Source: an uncultured Paludibaculum sp. (lineage in GTDB: Bacteria > Acidobacteriota > Terriglobia > Bryobacterales > Bryobacteraceae). Taken from it: DNA of 64,000 bases. A model generated the notes under the pieces. That model was not told the origin of the DNA. It saw nothing but the letters and a program-made list of their open reading frames with translations, and did not search any database. The position numbers were made by a program, and so were the translations under genes. Positions 7,695 through 16,394 of this stretch are shown one piece after another (position 1 is the first letter of the stretch; each line of letters opens with the position of its first letter). The stretch is from positions 1,488,001 through 1,552,000 of the forward strand of contig NZ_OY762269.1 in NCBI RefSeq assembly GCF_963665245.1. The letters run 5' to 3'.

Positions 7695-10600
7695 ATGCTA
7701 CAGAAACTTCGAATGCTTCTAGCCGCCGCTGTCTTCGCGGCCATCCCAATGTATGCCCAGGAAGTGCGAGCCAGTCTCGCCGGGGTTGTGAGCGATCCGG
7801 TGGGCGCTCCGATTCCTGGTGTCACTGTTGTCCTCACAAGCGTGGAGCGGAATGTCTCCACCACCACAGAAACCAATGAACAAGGCAGTTATCTCTTCCC
7901 CTTCGTCGTGTCCGGAAAGTACACCCTCACCGTTGAGCGCACGGGCTTCAAGAAATACGTTCGCCAGAACATCGTTCTCGAAGCTCAGGACAAAGCGCGC
8001 GCTGACGTTGCCCTCGTCGTTGGCGACATGACGCAGAGCGTGAACGTGGCGGCGGACGTCTCCCAGTTGCAGACGGAAACGGCCTCACGCAGTCAGATCA
8101 TCTCCAATCAGCTCATCGCAAACCTCCCCACCCAGGGGCGAAACCCGTTTCAGATCGCCTGGGCCATGCCCGGAGTCGTCAAGGCGGGCGACTGGCGCTA
8201 CCTGCGCGCCTTCGACACCGGCGGCATGTCGGGCTTCTCGATCAATGGCGGCAAGAAGGGCGACAATGAGGTCCTCATCGACGGCATCAGCAACGTCCGC
8301 GGCAACCGCAACGTCGTTGGCGTTCCCTCCATGGAGGCCGTCCAGGAATTCAAAGTCCTCACCAATACCTACGATTCCCAGTACGGGCGCACCGGCGGCG
8401 GCATCGTCACCATCGTCTCCAAGTCCGGCGGAAATTCTTTCCACGGCAACCTCTACGAATATTTTCAGTCCGAGGAACTCAACGCCAATCAGTCGGAACT
8501 GAACTCGGTTGGCACGAAGAAGCCGCCGATGAACATCAACACCTTCGGCTTCCAGGCCAGCGGCCCGATCGTCGTACCCAAGGTCTTTGACGGCCGCAAC
8601 AAGCTGTTCTTCCTGCTTTCCTACGAAGGCATGCGCCAGCGTTCCGCTGACCCTGGTGCGGCGAACTTCCCACTGGATCAATGGCGCACCGGAGACTTCT
8701 CGGGCCTTCTGAACGCGCAGGGATCCGCCGTCACCCTCTACGATCCGCTCACCACGGATGCAGCCGGCAACCGCACGCCCTTTGCCGGCAACATTATCCC
8801 CAGCAATCGCATCAACCCTGTTTCCGCCAGCGTGATGAAGTTCTATCCGTCCCCGAACTCCCTCGGTACCGGCCCGGCTCACATCAACAACTACGTGTAT
8901 CCCTCCCGCTGGGTAGCGGATATGAATGCCTGGAACGGCCGTCTGGACTACAGGATTAACGATCGCAACACCGTCTACTTCCGCTACGGCCAGGCGCCGT
9001 TCTCCGAGTATCGAGCCATGGTCTGGAACGGTTCGAACGCCGCCGAACCCACCGGCAACGCGCCACTGATCCGCAACGGCCGAAACCTGGTATTGGATTG
9101 GACAACGATTCTCTCGCCGACCATGACCTTCAACCTGCGCGGCGGACTCGCGCGTTGGGAGACCTCCGGCGGCAGCACTTACGGTGCAAACTTCAATCCG
9201 GCCCAACTCGGGTTCTCCCAGTCGCTGGTTTCGCAACTGACGCGCTACCAGTACCCCCGTTTCAGCTTCAGCGATGCGTATCAATCCATTGGTTCCGGCG
9301 ATAGTGTCTTCAACGCTTCGCCCGGCGACACCTACACCCTGCAGCCCAACCTGAATCGCGTGCAGGGCAGCCACACGCTCAAGTTCGGCGGCGAGTTCCG
9401 CCGCTACAACGACAACTCGAACAACCCTGGCGGCTCCAGCGGCGTTTACTCTTTCAGCCGCGCCTGGACCCAACAACGTGCCCTGACCTCCGATTCGATC
9501 AGCGGTAACGAATTCGCCAGCTTCCTGCTGGGGTATCCACTGTCCGGCTATGTGGATCGCAACATCGATCCTGCCTACAAGAACTACTACTTCGCTGGAT
9601 TCGTGCAGGACGACTGGCGCGTGAATGGCCGCCTGACCCTGAACTTTGGCATCCGCTGGGACTATGAGCAACCCCTCGTCGAGCGCTACGATCGCATGCT
9701 CGGCGAGTTCGCCTTCTCCGCCGCGAATCCCATCTCCTCATCGAGCCTGGCTATTTCCGGCGTACCAAACTTCGCCGGTGTTGGTGGCCAACCGCGAGGC
9801 GCTTTTGCCCAGGATAGGAACAATTGGCAGCCCCGTATTGGAGCCGCTTACCGCATCGCCGACAAGTGGGTGGCCCGCGGCGGCTATGGGTTGTACTACC
9901 TTGGCCAGAACGAGCGCGGTGAAGCCAACGGCTTTAGCCAGCGCACGAACGCCATCGTCACGACAGATGGCAACCTGACTCCGGCTGTCAATCTCACCAA
10001 CGCCTTTGCCAATCAGGCCGGAGGCCTGCTGCTCAGCCCCGTGGGCACCACCCAAGGCGCGTCCAGCTTCCTGGGGCAGTCGCTCACGGTGAACTACTTC
10101 AACCGCCCGCTTCCCTACACCCAGCAGTTCTCCTTCGACATCCAGCACGAACTGCCCGGCAACATGCTGGCCGAGATCGGCTATGCCGGCAACATCACGA
10201 AGAAACTGCCCATCAATGTCAGCGGCTACAACGCGGTGCCCGCCGCCGCCTTGGGCCGCCGCACCTCATCCGGCGCTATCGACACGGCTTGGTACAACGA
10301 GAAGATCGCGAATCCGATGGCCGGCCTGGTTCCCAACAACACCAGCCTGAATGCTCCGACGATTCCGCGTCAGCTCCTGCTGTACCCGTTCCCGCAGTAT
10401 TCGGGGATGAACATCAACAACCTGCCCATCGGCGGCCAGAACTACAATGGGCTGCAAACCCGCCTCACCAAGCGCTTCTCGCACGGGCTGACCTTCGTCG
10501 CGAGCTACGCCTGGACCAAGACTCTGGAGCAGCTCAACCTGCTGAACGTTCAGGATCTGAACCTGAGCGATGTCTATGCGACCCCCGTCGAAAACCGCTC

Positions 10601-11171
10601 GGCGCAGGAAACCGATATCCCGCACAAGTTCTCCTTCGCGGGTGTCTACGAGTTGCCCTTCGGCCACGGCAAGGCATTCGGAAGCAACATGAACAAAGTT
10701 GCCGACGTCTTCCTGGGCGGCTGGCAGTTGAATTGGAATCTCACCCTGCAGAGCGGATGGGCCCTGGATTACCCCAATGCCAAGCAGGTGCAAAACGGCG
10801 ACGCCAAGCCGACCGACGCACAGAAGGCCCAGGGCTATCTGTTCAACGTCGACCTCTGGGCCGACCCGACCACCGGTAAGCGCGTCTCCCAACAGGAGTC
10901 CTTCACACTGCGTGACTTCCCCACGCGTTTCGGCAGCGCCCGCGTGCCCGGCTATAAGAACATCGACGCCTCGGTGATGAAGAACTTCCACATCACGGAA
11001 GGAATCAAGCTGCAGTTCCGCGGCGAGATGGTGAATGCCACCAACTCACCCTGGTTCTCGCGCCTGGCCAGCAATGGCACCAACGTCACCAATGCCAACT
11101 TCGGCAAACTGGACATCACCCAGCGCAACCTGCCGCGGTTCGTCAAGCTCGTACTAAATCTGACCTGGTAG
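7695..11171 (+). CDS. TonB-dependent receptor, Oar-like with CarboxypepD_reg domain
   Basis: Large outer-membrane receptor, 1,158 residues from ATG 7695, which is preceded by AGAGGA; the frame also opens at TTG 7662 but that start would add Pro/Phe-rich residues ahead of the signal peptide. Order: signal peptide (LLAAAVFAAIPMYAQ), a carboxypeptidase-regulatory-like beta-sandwich at about 20-105 (GVVSDPVGAPIPGVTVVL), a plug domain with LIDGISNVRGNRN and GGIVTIVSKSGGNSFHG, then a long beta-barrel ending RFVKLVLNLTW with the aromatic last residue typical of barrel proteins. Acidobacteriota carry many such receptors for oligosaccharides, peptides or siderophores; the ligand cannot be read. It stands alone, ending in its own terminator. 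Confidence 0.93.
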   Translation: MLQKLRMLLAAAVFAAIPMYAQEVRASLAGVVSDPVGAPIPGVTVVLTSVERNVSTTTETNEQGSYLFPFVVSGKYTLTVERTGFKKYVRQNIVLEAQDKARADVALVVGDMTQSVNVAADVSQLQTETASRSQIISNQLIANLPTQGRNPFQIAWAMPGVVKAGDWRYLRAFDTGGMSGFSINGGKKGDNEVLIDGISNVRGNRNVVGVPSMEAVQEFKVLTNTYDSQYGRTGGGIVTIVSKSGGNSFHGNLYEYFQSEELNANQSELNSVGTKKPPMNINTFGFQASGPIVVPKVFDGRNKLFFLLSYEGMRQRSADPGAANFPLDQWRTGDFSGLLNAQGSAVTLYDPLTTDAAGNRTPFAGNIIPSNRINPVSASVMKFYPSPNSLGTGPAHINNYVYPSRWVADMNAWNGRLDYRINDRNTVYFRYGQAPFSEYRAMVWNGSNAAEPTGNAPLIRNGRNLVLDWTTILSPTMTFNLRGGLARWETSGGSTYGANFNPAQLGFSQSLVSQLTRYQYPRFSFSDAYQSIGSGDSVFNASPGDTYTLQPNLNRVQGSHTLKFGGEFRRYNDNSNNPGGSSGVYSFSRAWTQQRALTSDSISGNEFASFLLGYPLSGYVDRNIDPAYKNYYFAGFVQDDWRVNGRLTLNFGIRWDYEQPLVERYDRMLGEFAFSAANPISSSSLAISGVPNFAGVGGQPRGAFAQDRNNWQPRIGAAYRIADKWVARGGYGLYYLGQNERGEANGFSQRTNAIVTTDGNLTPAVNLTNAFANQAGGLLLSPVGTTQGASSFLGQSLTVNYFNRPLPYTQQFSFDIQHELPGNMLAEIGYAGNITKKLPINVSGYNAVPAAALGRRTSSGAIDTAWYNEKIANPMAGLVPNNTSLNAPTIPRQLLLYPFPQYSGMNINNLPIGGQNYNGLQTRLTKRFSHGLTFVASYAWTKTLEQLNLLNVQDLNLSDVYATPVENRSAQETDIPHKFSFAGVYELPFGHGKAFGSNMNKVADVFLGGWQLNWNLTLQSGWALDYPNAKQVQNGDAKPTDAQKAQGYLFNVDLWADPTTGKRVSQQESFTLRDFPTRFGSARVPGYKNIDASVMKNFHITEGIKLQFRGEMVNATNSPWFSRLASNGTNVTNANFGKLDITQRNLPRFVKLVLNLTW

Positions 11172-11192
11172 CGCCCAGGTCGATCAGCAACG

Positions 11193-11230
11193 AAGGGCGG
11201 GGTCTCCAGCGAGACTCCGCCCTTTGTTCT
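11193..11230 (+). terminator. Rho-independent terminator of the receptor gene
   Basis: A 14-bp stem with one G-T pair (left arm 11193-11206, right arm 11211-11224), loop CAGC, then TGTTCTTCT. It begins 22 bases after the receptor stop. Confidence 0.88.
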
Positions 11231-11614
11231 TCTGGCGACAATCGTGAAACTTCCGCCGCTTTCCGCTTTACTCCAGTTTGTCGCTTAAGCGCAGTAAAAT
11301 CAGTGCCTTGGAGAGAATCCCTTTCTGTCCGCCCGGACAATGGACTGAAGGGAGGCCCGGAGACCGTGAGGCACCGCCGCTCTCCCGCTTGGCCGTCGCT
11401 TGTGACCCCTGTAAACAGTCCTCGGCTTTCTGTCCTCCGCTCCGGTCGCCAATAGTAAAATTTGCAGAGCGAACCGAAAAGCCCTTTGGAATCAATAAAA
11501 ATGGTTGTTACCCGAACCCAACTCGGAACCCAGGAACCGGATGCGGACCGGCGCTGCCAGACCGACGGTCGCTGTTTCCCGGAACTTATAAGCTAGTACC
11601 TCTAAGACCGGCCG
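11231..11614. other. Spacer upstream of the ECF sigma gene
   Basis: No gene is supported here. Two short palindromes are present: CGCTTAAGCG at 11282-11291, and TGTCCG-CC-CGGACA at 11326-11339. A first GGAACTT copy occurs at 11581-11587, followed by TCTAA at 11601 with a spacing (13) that is short for an ECF promoter. Confidence 0.5.
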
Positions 11615-11643
11615 GGAACTTTTTCCACCGTCCTCGTGTCTCT
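11615..11643 (+). promoter_or_regulatory. Candidate ECF-type promoter of the sigma/anti-sigma operon
   Basis: GGAACTT at 11615-11621 is followed after 16 bases by GTCTCT at 11638-11643, close to the GGAACTT-N16-TCTAA pattern of RpoE-group sigma factors. It stands about 50 bases before the start of an ECF sigma gene, so self-activation is likely. A TACAAT at 11673-11678 could be an additional housekeeping -10 for basal expression. Confidence 0.55.
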
Positions 11644-11696
11644 ATATACAGCGGCGCTGATGTAAACGGCGCTACAATGGCTCTGCGGAGGCACCC

Positions 11697-12371
11697 ATGG
11701 AACCGGCTCCAAACATGCCAGAGCTCGGTAACGAAGTGGCTCCCCCGGAATGGCCGGGGTGGCCCGACGAAGGGTGTCTTCTCGAAAGTCTTCGGTTAGG
11801 CTCCGAGTCGGCCTATGAGGCCCTCTTGGAGCGCTTCCAGTTGCCGGTTTACAACCTCGTGCAACGGCTGATCGACGACTCCAGTGAAGCAGGCGACGTC
11901 ACTCAGGATGTATTCCTGAAGGTCTTTCGTAACGTTACTGCCTTCCGCGGCCAGAGTTCACTAAAGACCTGGATCTACCGCATCGCGGTCAACGAGGCGC
12001 ACAATCGCCGCCGTTGGTTCGGCCGCCATAAGCGAGCCGAAGTAGGTCTGGAAGCTGAAGGTGATGGCCTGGGCTACCTCGATCACCTGAGCGATGCCGC
12101 TCGTTCGCCCTACGATCTCGCCCTCAACGAGGAGTGGAGATCGGCGATCGAAAAAGCCTTGGAAGGTTTGAATCCGGTGTTCCGGTCGGCTGTCGTGCTA
12201 CGGGACCTGGAGGATCTTAGTTACGAAGAGATTGCCGACGTTCTTGATGTCTCGCTCGGCACGGTAAAGTCCCGGATCCTGCGCGGTCGCGAGTCGCTCC
12301 GCAAGGCTCTGGTTGAACAGTTGGAACCGTCCAGAGGGCTGCATTTCACGCCTCAGACGGCCGCCGACTAA
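11697..12371 (+). CDS. ECF RNA polymerase sigma factor (RpoE/SigW type)
   Basis: 224 residues. Sigma-2 lies at about 28-105, with the core-binding and -10 reading segment DVTQDVFLKVFRNV and FRGQSSLKTWIYRIAVN. Sigma-4 lies at about 145-205, with the helix-turn-helix LSYEEIADVLDVSLGTVKSR. Sigma-1 and sigma-3 are absent, as expected for ECF factors. GGAGG at 11687-11691 supports ATG 11697. Directly downstream, 15 bases on, is a zinc-finger anti-sigma gene, the classical pairing, so the factor is probably held inactive at the membrane and released on an envelope or oxidative signal. The promoter at 11615 suggests a positive feedback loop. Confidence 0.95.
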   Translation: MEPAPNMPELGNEVAPPEWPGWPDEGCLLESLRLGSESAYEALLERFQLPVYNLVQRLIDDSSEAGDVTQDVFLKVFRNVTAFRGQSSLKTWIYRIAVNEAHNRRRWFGRHKRAEVGLEAEGDGLGYLDHLSDAARSPYDLALNEEWRSAIEKALEGLNPVFRSAVVLRDLEDLSYEEIADVLDVSLGTVKSRILRGRESLRKALVEQLEPSRGLHFTPQTAAD

Positions 12372-12386
12372 GAGGTCTGGATCGTT

Positions 12387-13079
12387 ATGGACTGCCAACA
12401 AACCAGGTTGATGCTCTCCGCGCTCCAGGACGGCTGCGTAGTCGAATCTGAGCGGAGATTGCTGCTGGCGCACCTCAAACACTGCGCCTCCTGCTCGCTG
12501 CTCCAGGCGGAATTGGATATGGTCCGGCAATCGGTGCGCTCGGTGAAACTCCGGCCCATGTCGTCCCATCTCGCCCTATCCTTGCGCGCCATGGCTTCCC
12601 GTGAAGCGTCCCGCCGCCGCCGCTATGTCGATCTCCGCTCCTGGCTCCGCCACGCCGGGGAACACGCCGCCCTATCGATCAACAACCTCATGCGGCCCAT
12701 CGCCTTGCCCGCTTTCGGTGGCTTGGCTTCCGCCGTCTTCCTCTTCTCCATGGTCATGACGAACTTCCAGGGCATCATCGTCAGCCACCCGAACGATGTA
12801 TCCATCGCCATCGCCACCGTGCCCTCCGTCCGGGCCACGTTGCTGGATATGTCGGAGGCTGAGATCACGGTCGATGTTTTCGTCGACGAACAGGGCCGCG
12901 TCATCGACTACTCCTTCCCCGACGGCTACGGTTCCGCCAATACCGCCAGCCAGCGTCGCAAACTGGAGAATTCCCTGCTGTTCACGGAATTCACCCCCGC
13001 CACCACCTTCGGTATGCCCACCTCCGGATGGGTGCGCGTGAAGTTCAGCGGCCGCAGCCAGATCGACGTCAAGGGTTAG
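12387..13079 (+). CDS. Membrane-anchored zinc-finger anti-sigma factor
   Basis: 230 residues. The N-terminal ZAS/zf-HC2 domain binds the sigma factor and has H29-x3-C33-x2-C36 (HLKHCASC) with C3 as a fourth likely ligand. One membrane helix follows at about 108-130 (LPAFGGLASAVFLFSMVMTN). The outer part, after about 135, contains ITVDVFVDEQGRVIDYSFPD, which resembles the beta-hairpin of TonB C-terminal-like domains and may be the sensing part. It is co-transcribed with the ECF gene. Its stop (13077-13079) is in the same frame as the following rsmA, only 9 bases before rsmA's start. Confidence 0.9.
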   Translation: MDCQQTRLMLSALQDGCVVESERRLLLAHLKHCASCSLLQAELDMVRQSVRSVKLRPMSSHLALSLRAMASREASRRRRYVDLRSWLRHAGEHAALSINNLMRPIALPAFGGLASAVFLFSMVMTNFQGIIVSHPNDVSIAIATVPSVRATLLDMSEAEITVDVFVDEQGRVIDYSFPDGYGSANTASQRRKLENSLLFTEFTPATTFGMPTSGWVRVKFSGRSQIDVKG

Positions 13080-13088
13080 TCTCCTACC

Positions 13089-13835
13089 TTGGGTCGCCCT
13101 CTTGGTCAGCATTTTCTCTTTCAGCACTCGATTCTAGATCGTATTGCCGTGGCCGCCTGCCCTGAGCAAGTCGGCCTCTGCATTGAGATTGGGCCCGGAC
13201 CCGGCGGCCTCACCGAGTTCCTTCACCCCCGCGCCAAGCGCCTCATCGCCGTCGAACTCGACTCCACCCTGGCTGCCAAACTCCGCGAACGCTATGCCGA
13301 GAATCCGAGCGTCGAGATCGTAGAAGGGGATGTCCTTTCCACGAATCTCTCGCAGTGGGGGCCCGCTACTGTCTGCGGCAACCTGCCTTACTACATCACC
13401 TCGCCCATCATCGAGCAGGTGCTCGCCATGGGACCCGCCCTGCAACGCGCCGTCTTCCTCGTACAGAAGGAAGTAGCCGATCGCTTGGCCGCCGCGCCCG
13501 GCTGCCGCGACTACGGCTACCTCTCGGTCTCCACCCAACTCTTCTGCACTGTGGAGCGCCTCTTTCTGGTCAAGCCGGCGTCGTTCCGCCCCCCACCGAA
13601 AGTGGATAGCGCGGTTGTCCGGCTCATCCCTCGCGCGTCCGTTGCTGTCTCCGACTCAAAGGCGTTCCTGCGCTTCGCGTCGGCCTGCTTCCGCCAGAAA
13701 CGAAAGACCTTGCGCAACAACCTTTCGTCCCAATATCCAGCGGAACGGCTGAGGGACCTGCCCGAGGCTGGGCTTAGGGCCGAGCAACTCGGGATCCCCG
13801 AACTCATCCGTCTCTTCGGTGTCCTCAATTCGTAA
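13089..13835 (+). CDS. rsmA: 16S rRNA (adenine1518/1519-N6)-dimethyltransferase
   Basis: RsmA/KsgA dimethylates two adjacent adenines near the 3' end of 16S rRNA during 30S maturation. At 248 residues it is a little shorter than usual (about 260-290). It has GQHFLFQHSILDRI at the N-terminus, the SAM-binding loop EIGPGPGGLTEFL, VELD, EGDVLS and the catalytic NLPYYITSPI, and a helical C-terminal domain with CFRQKRKTLRNNL. The start must be TTG 13089: the same frame has the anti-sigma stop TAG 12 bases earlier and no ATG or GTG before GQHFL. Being third in an ECF operon is unusual and may tie ribosome maturation to that stress circuit. Confidence 0.95.
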   Translation: MGRPLGQHFLFQHSILDRIAVAACPEQVGLCIEIGPGPGGLTEFLHPRAKRLIAVELDSTLAAKLRERYAENPSVEIVEGDVLSTNLSQWGPATVCGNLPYYITSPIIEQVLAMGPALQRAVFLVQKEVADRLAAAPGCRDYGYLSVSTQLFCTVERLFLVKPASFRPPPKVDSAVVRLIPRASVAVSDSKAFLRFASACFRQKRKTLRNNLSSQYPAERLRDLPEAGLRAEQLGIPELIRLFGVLNS

Positions 13836-13917
13836 ACTCCGCGGCTTGGCGCATTCTGCATAGACCTTGGCGTGTTCTGCATGCGGGATTTGGCTGATGG
13901 CCCGTTAGTGTAGAGAC

Positions 13918-14979
13918 ATGCCTGACGTAAGAGCTTATTCCGCAGTCTCTTCCACTTCTCCTCTTGCTCCCGCCTCTGTGTCGCGGCGCGAGCCTACCCC
14001 CAGCGATATTGAGATCGAGATCCTCTATTGCGGCGTCTGCCACTCCGACCTGCACCAGGCCCGCAATGAATGGCACAACTCCCTCTATCCCTGCGTCCCC
14101 GGCCATGAGATCGTCGGCCGTGTGACGAAGGCCGGCTCGGGCGTCACGAAGTTCAAGAAGGGCGACCTCGCCGCCGTCGGCTGTATGGTCGATTCGTGCG
14201 GCGCCTGTCCAGAGTGCCAGGAGCACCTCGAACAGTTCTGCCAGCAGGGAGCCACCTGGACCTACAACGGTGCCGACAAACACACCGGCGGTCACACCTT
14301 CGGCGGCTACTCCGAGAAGATCGTCGTCGACCAGAACTTCGCCTTGCGCGTACCCGCCAACCTTGACCTCGCCGGAGTTGCTCCGCTTCTCTGCGCCGGC
14401 ATCACCACCTACTCTCCGCTCCGCCACTGGAACGTGGGCAAGGGCCAGAAGGTCGGCATCGTCGGTCTTGGCGGACTTGGCCATATGGCCGTGAAGTTTG
14501 CCAACGCTTTCGGAGCCCACGTAGTTCTGTTTACCACGTCTCCGAACAAGAAGGCCGACGCCCTGCGCCTTGGCGCCCACGAAGTTGTCCTCTCCCGGAA
14601 TCCTGAGGAGATGGCCGCTCACGCCGGGAGCTTCGACTTCATCCTCGACGCCGTCTCGGCCGAGCACGACCTCAACGCCTACCTCCCGATGCTGAAGCGG
14701 GATGGGACTCTCACCCTCGTCGGCGCGCCCGAAAAGCCGTTGCCCATCGCGAGCTTCAACCTCATCCTCGGCCGCCGCCGCCTCTCCGGCTCGCCCATCG
14801 GCAGCATCCAGGAGACGCAGGAGATGCTCGACTTCTGTGGGGAACACGGCATTACCTCCGACATCGAACTCATCCCCATCCAGAAGGTGAACGAAGCCTA
14901 CGACCGCCTGCTCAAGCAGGATGTGCGCTACCGTTTCGTCATCGATATGGCTAGCCTGAAAAAGGAAACCGCCGCCTAA
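13918..14979 (+). CDS. Zinc-dependent NADP(H) alcohol dehydrogenase (YahK/CAD-like)
   Basis: 353-residue medium-chain dehydrogenase that reduces aldehydes or oxidises primary alcohols. Catalytic zinc ligands are in CGVCHSDLH (C41) and GHEIVG. Structural zinc is bound by CGACPECQEHLEQFC. The Rossmann motif GLGGLGHMAVKFANAFGAH is followed by FTTS rather than an acidic residue, which fits NADP(H) use as in E. coli YahK and plant cinnamyl alcohol dehydrogenases. ATG 13918 is used, with the usual short N-terminal strand. An AraC-type regulator starts 3 bases after its stop, so it is probably controlled by that neighbour. The substrate is unknown; broad aldehyde detoxification is the best guess. 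Confidence 0.93.
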   Translation: MPDVRAYSAVSSTSPLAPASVSRREPTPSDIEIEILYCGVCHSDLHQARNEWHNSLYPCVPGHEIVGRVTKAGSGVTKFKKGDLAAVGCMVDSCGACPECQEHLEQFCQQGATWTYNGADKHTGGHTFGGYSEKIVVDQNFALRVPANLDLAGVAPLLCAGITTYSPLRHWNVGKGQKVGIVGLGGLGHMAVKFANAFGAHVVLFTTSPNKKADALRLGAHEVVLSRNPEEMAAHAGSFDFILDAVSAEHDLNAYLPMLKRDGTLTLVGAPEKPLPIASFNLILGRRRLSGSPIGSIQETQEMLDFCGEHGITSDIELIPIQKVNEAYDRLLKQDVRYRFVIDMASLKKETAA

Positions 14980-14982
14980 CCT

Positions 14983-15978
14983 ATGACCAGACGCTTCCGT
15001 GTGAACACGCTCCTTTCGGGCAAGTTGGAGGAACTGGGGGTTCCTCCGGCCGACGTGCTGCGGCACGCCGGCCTGCCCGCTGGGCTCCTTGACCTGCCCA
15101 AACCGGCCGTCACCACGGAAGAGCTGTTTGCCCTCTGGCGGGCGGTCGGCGAAGTCAGCCGCGATCCCGCCATCGGGCTCAAACTCGGCAGTGAAGACCG
15201 CATCGAGCGCTACGACCCGATTGCCATCGCTGCGCTCTATACGCCCAGTTTTGCCGAGGCCCTACAGCGCATGGCGCGGTACAAGCAACTCACCTGCCCC
15301 GAGGAGCTCCGAATCGTGAACGGTCCGCGCGAGACCAGCGTCGAGTTCCTCTGGCTGCTCGCCACCATGACGGAACCGCCCACGCTCATCGACCTCTGTT
15401 TTGCCTGGGTGGTCAACATTGCCCGGCGCGGCACAGGTGTGCCGCTCACGCCCGCCCGCATCCAACTCACTCGGCGGCGGGACCCGCTGCCGTTGCTGGA
15501 ACAGCACTTCGGATGCCCGGTCGACTACGAAGGGGCGAGCAACGCGATTTTCTTCCATAACCAGGACCTGGAGCGGCCGTTTCTCACGCACAACGCCGAA
15601 CTGCTGTCGATGATCGCTCCGCAGCTCGACCAGGAACTGAACCAGCGGGAGGCCGAGCAGAGCCTTCCCGACCGCATACGGCTAATCCTCAAACGTCAAC
15701 TGGCCGGCCAGCGCCCCACTGTCCAATTGCTGGCCCGCGAGCTCCACATGAGCGTTCGGTCTCTGCAGCGCCGGCTGACTGCCGAGGGCTCGAGCTTCCA
15801 GCAGATTCTGGAAGAGGCCCGGCGTGAGATGGCCCGTCACTACCTGGTCCACTCATCGCTGGAACTGAACGAGACGGCTTACCTCCTCGGCTATGAAGAT
15901 GCCAACTCGTTCGTCCGGGCCTTCCGCGTCTGGGAGGGGATCCCACCCGCGCACTGGCGCGAGTTGCAGCGGGTCTAG
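14983..15978 (+). CDS. AraC family transcriptional regulator
   Basis: 331 residues. The N-terminal two thirds (about 20-200) match the arabinose-binding-type ligand domain found in OruR/ArgR-like AraC proteins (LFALWRAVGEVSRDPAIGLK). The C-terminal 100 residues carry the double helix-turn-helix (ARELHMSVRSLQRRLTAEG and ETAYLLGYEDANSFVRAF). It starts 3 bases after the alcohol dehydrogenase stop, so the two are co-transcribed and this protein probably regulates that operon. The effector is unknown. The next gene, an ArsR regulator, follows 31 bases later. Confidence 0.92.
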   Translation: MTRRFRVNTLLSGKLEELGVPPADVLRHAGLPAGLLDLPKPAVTTEELFALWRAVGEVSRDPAIGLKLGSEDRIERYDPIAIAALYTPSFAEALQRMARYKQLTCPEELRIVNGPRETSVEFLWLLATMTEPPTLIDLCFAWVVNIARRGTGVPLTPARIQLTRRRDPLPLLEQHFGCPVDYEGASNAIFFHNQDLERPFLTHNAELLSMIAPQLDQELNQREAEQSLPDRIRLILKRQLAGQRPTVQLLARELHMSVRSLQRRLTAEGSSFQQILEEARREMARHYLVHSSLELNETAYLLGYEDANSFVRAFRVWEGIPPAHWRELQRV

Positions 15979-16009
15979 CGGATTCCATCCTGCTGATATC
16001 ATCGAATTA

Positions 16010-16351
16010 GTGGCTGCTCCCGAGACCGATCCAACCGCACGATTCGCTGATATGCTGGCCGCCCTGGGCGCCGAGCCGCGCCTGCGCATACTGCGTCTGT
16101 TGCTCACCGCTCATCCCGGAGGGCTGGTCGTCGGCGACATTCAGGCCGAACTGGGCATTCCACCCTCGACGCTTTCCCATCACCTTGAGAAGCTGAAGAA
16201 TGAGGAGCTCGTCAAAGTCCGTCGCGAAAGCACTTTCCTCCGGTACACGGCCAATACGGACGGATTGAAGGAGATGCTCGACTTCCTCTACGCCGAATGC
16301 TGCACGCGAGGCAATGTGATCCCTCCCGGCGACATCGCGCCTGCCCACTGA
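16010..16351 (+). CDS. ArsR family transcriptional regulator
   Basis: 113 residues from GTG 16010. A longer frame opens at 15893, but that part lies inside the AraC gene and reads as Ser/Gly-rich nonsense. Winged helix: FADMLAALGAEPRLRILRLL, then DIQAELGIPPSTLSHHLEKL as the recognition helices, then the wing VRRESTFLRYTAN. A cysteine pair near the end (AECCTRG) could bind metal, but the usual alpha-3 CVC motif is missing, so metal sensing is not shown. A TATCAT -10-like box ends 7 bases before the GTG, pointing to a leaderless mRNA. The target may be itself or the fucosidase operon 43 bases downstream. Confidence 0.88.
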   Translation: MAAPETDPTARFADMLAALGAEPRLRILRLLLTAHPGGLVVGDIQAELGIPPSTLSHHLEKLKNEELVKVRRESTFLRYTANTDGLKEMLDFLYAECCTRGNVIPPGDIAPAH

Positions 16352-16394
16352 AGATGGGCGAGCGCCAGATTCAAAGAGAGGGAATAATGTACAC

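Noticed and set aside
8085..9671. 528-codon open frame antisense to the first receptor
   Set aside because: It mirrors the codon bias of the receptor gene in GC-rich DNA, has no domain, no ribosome site, and the sense strand encodes a clear receptor.
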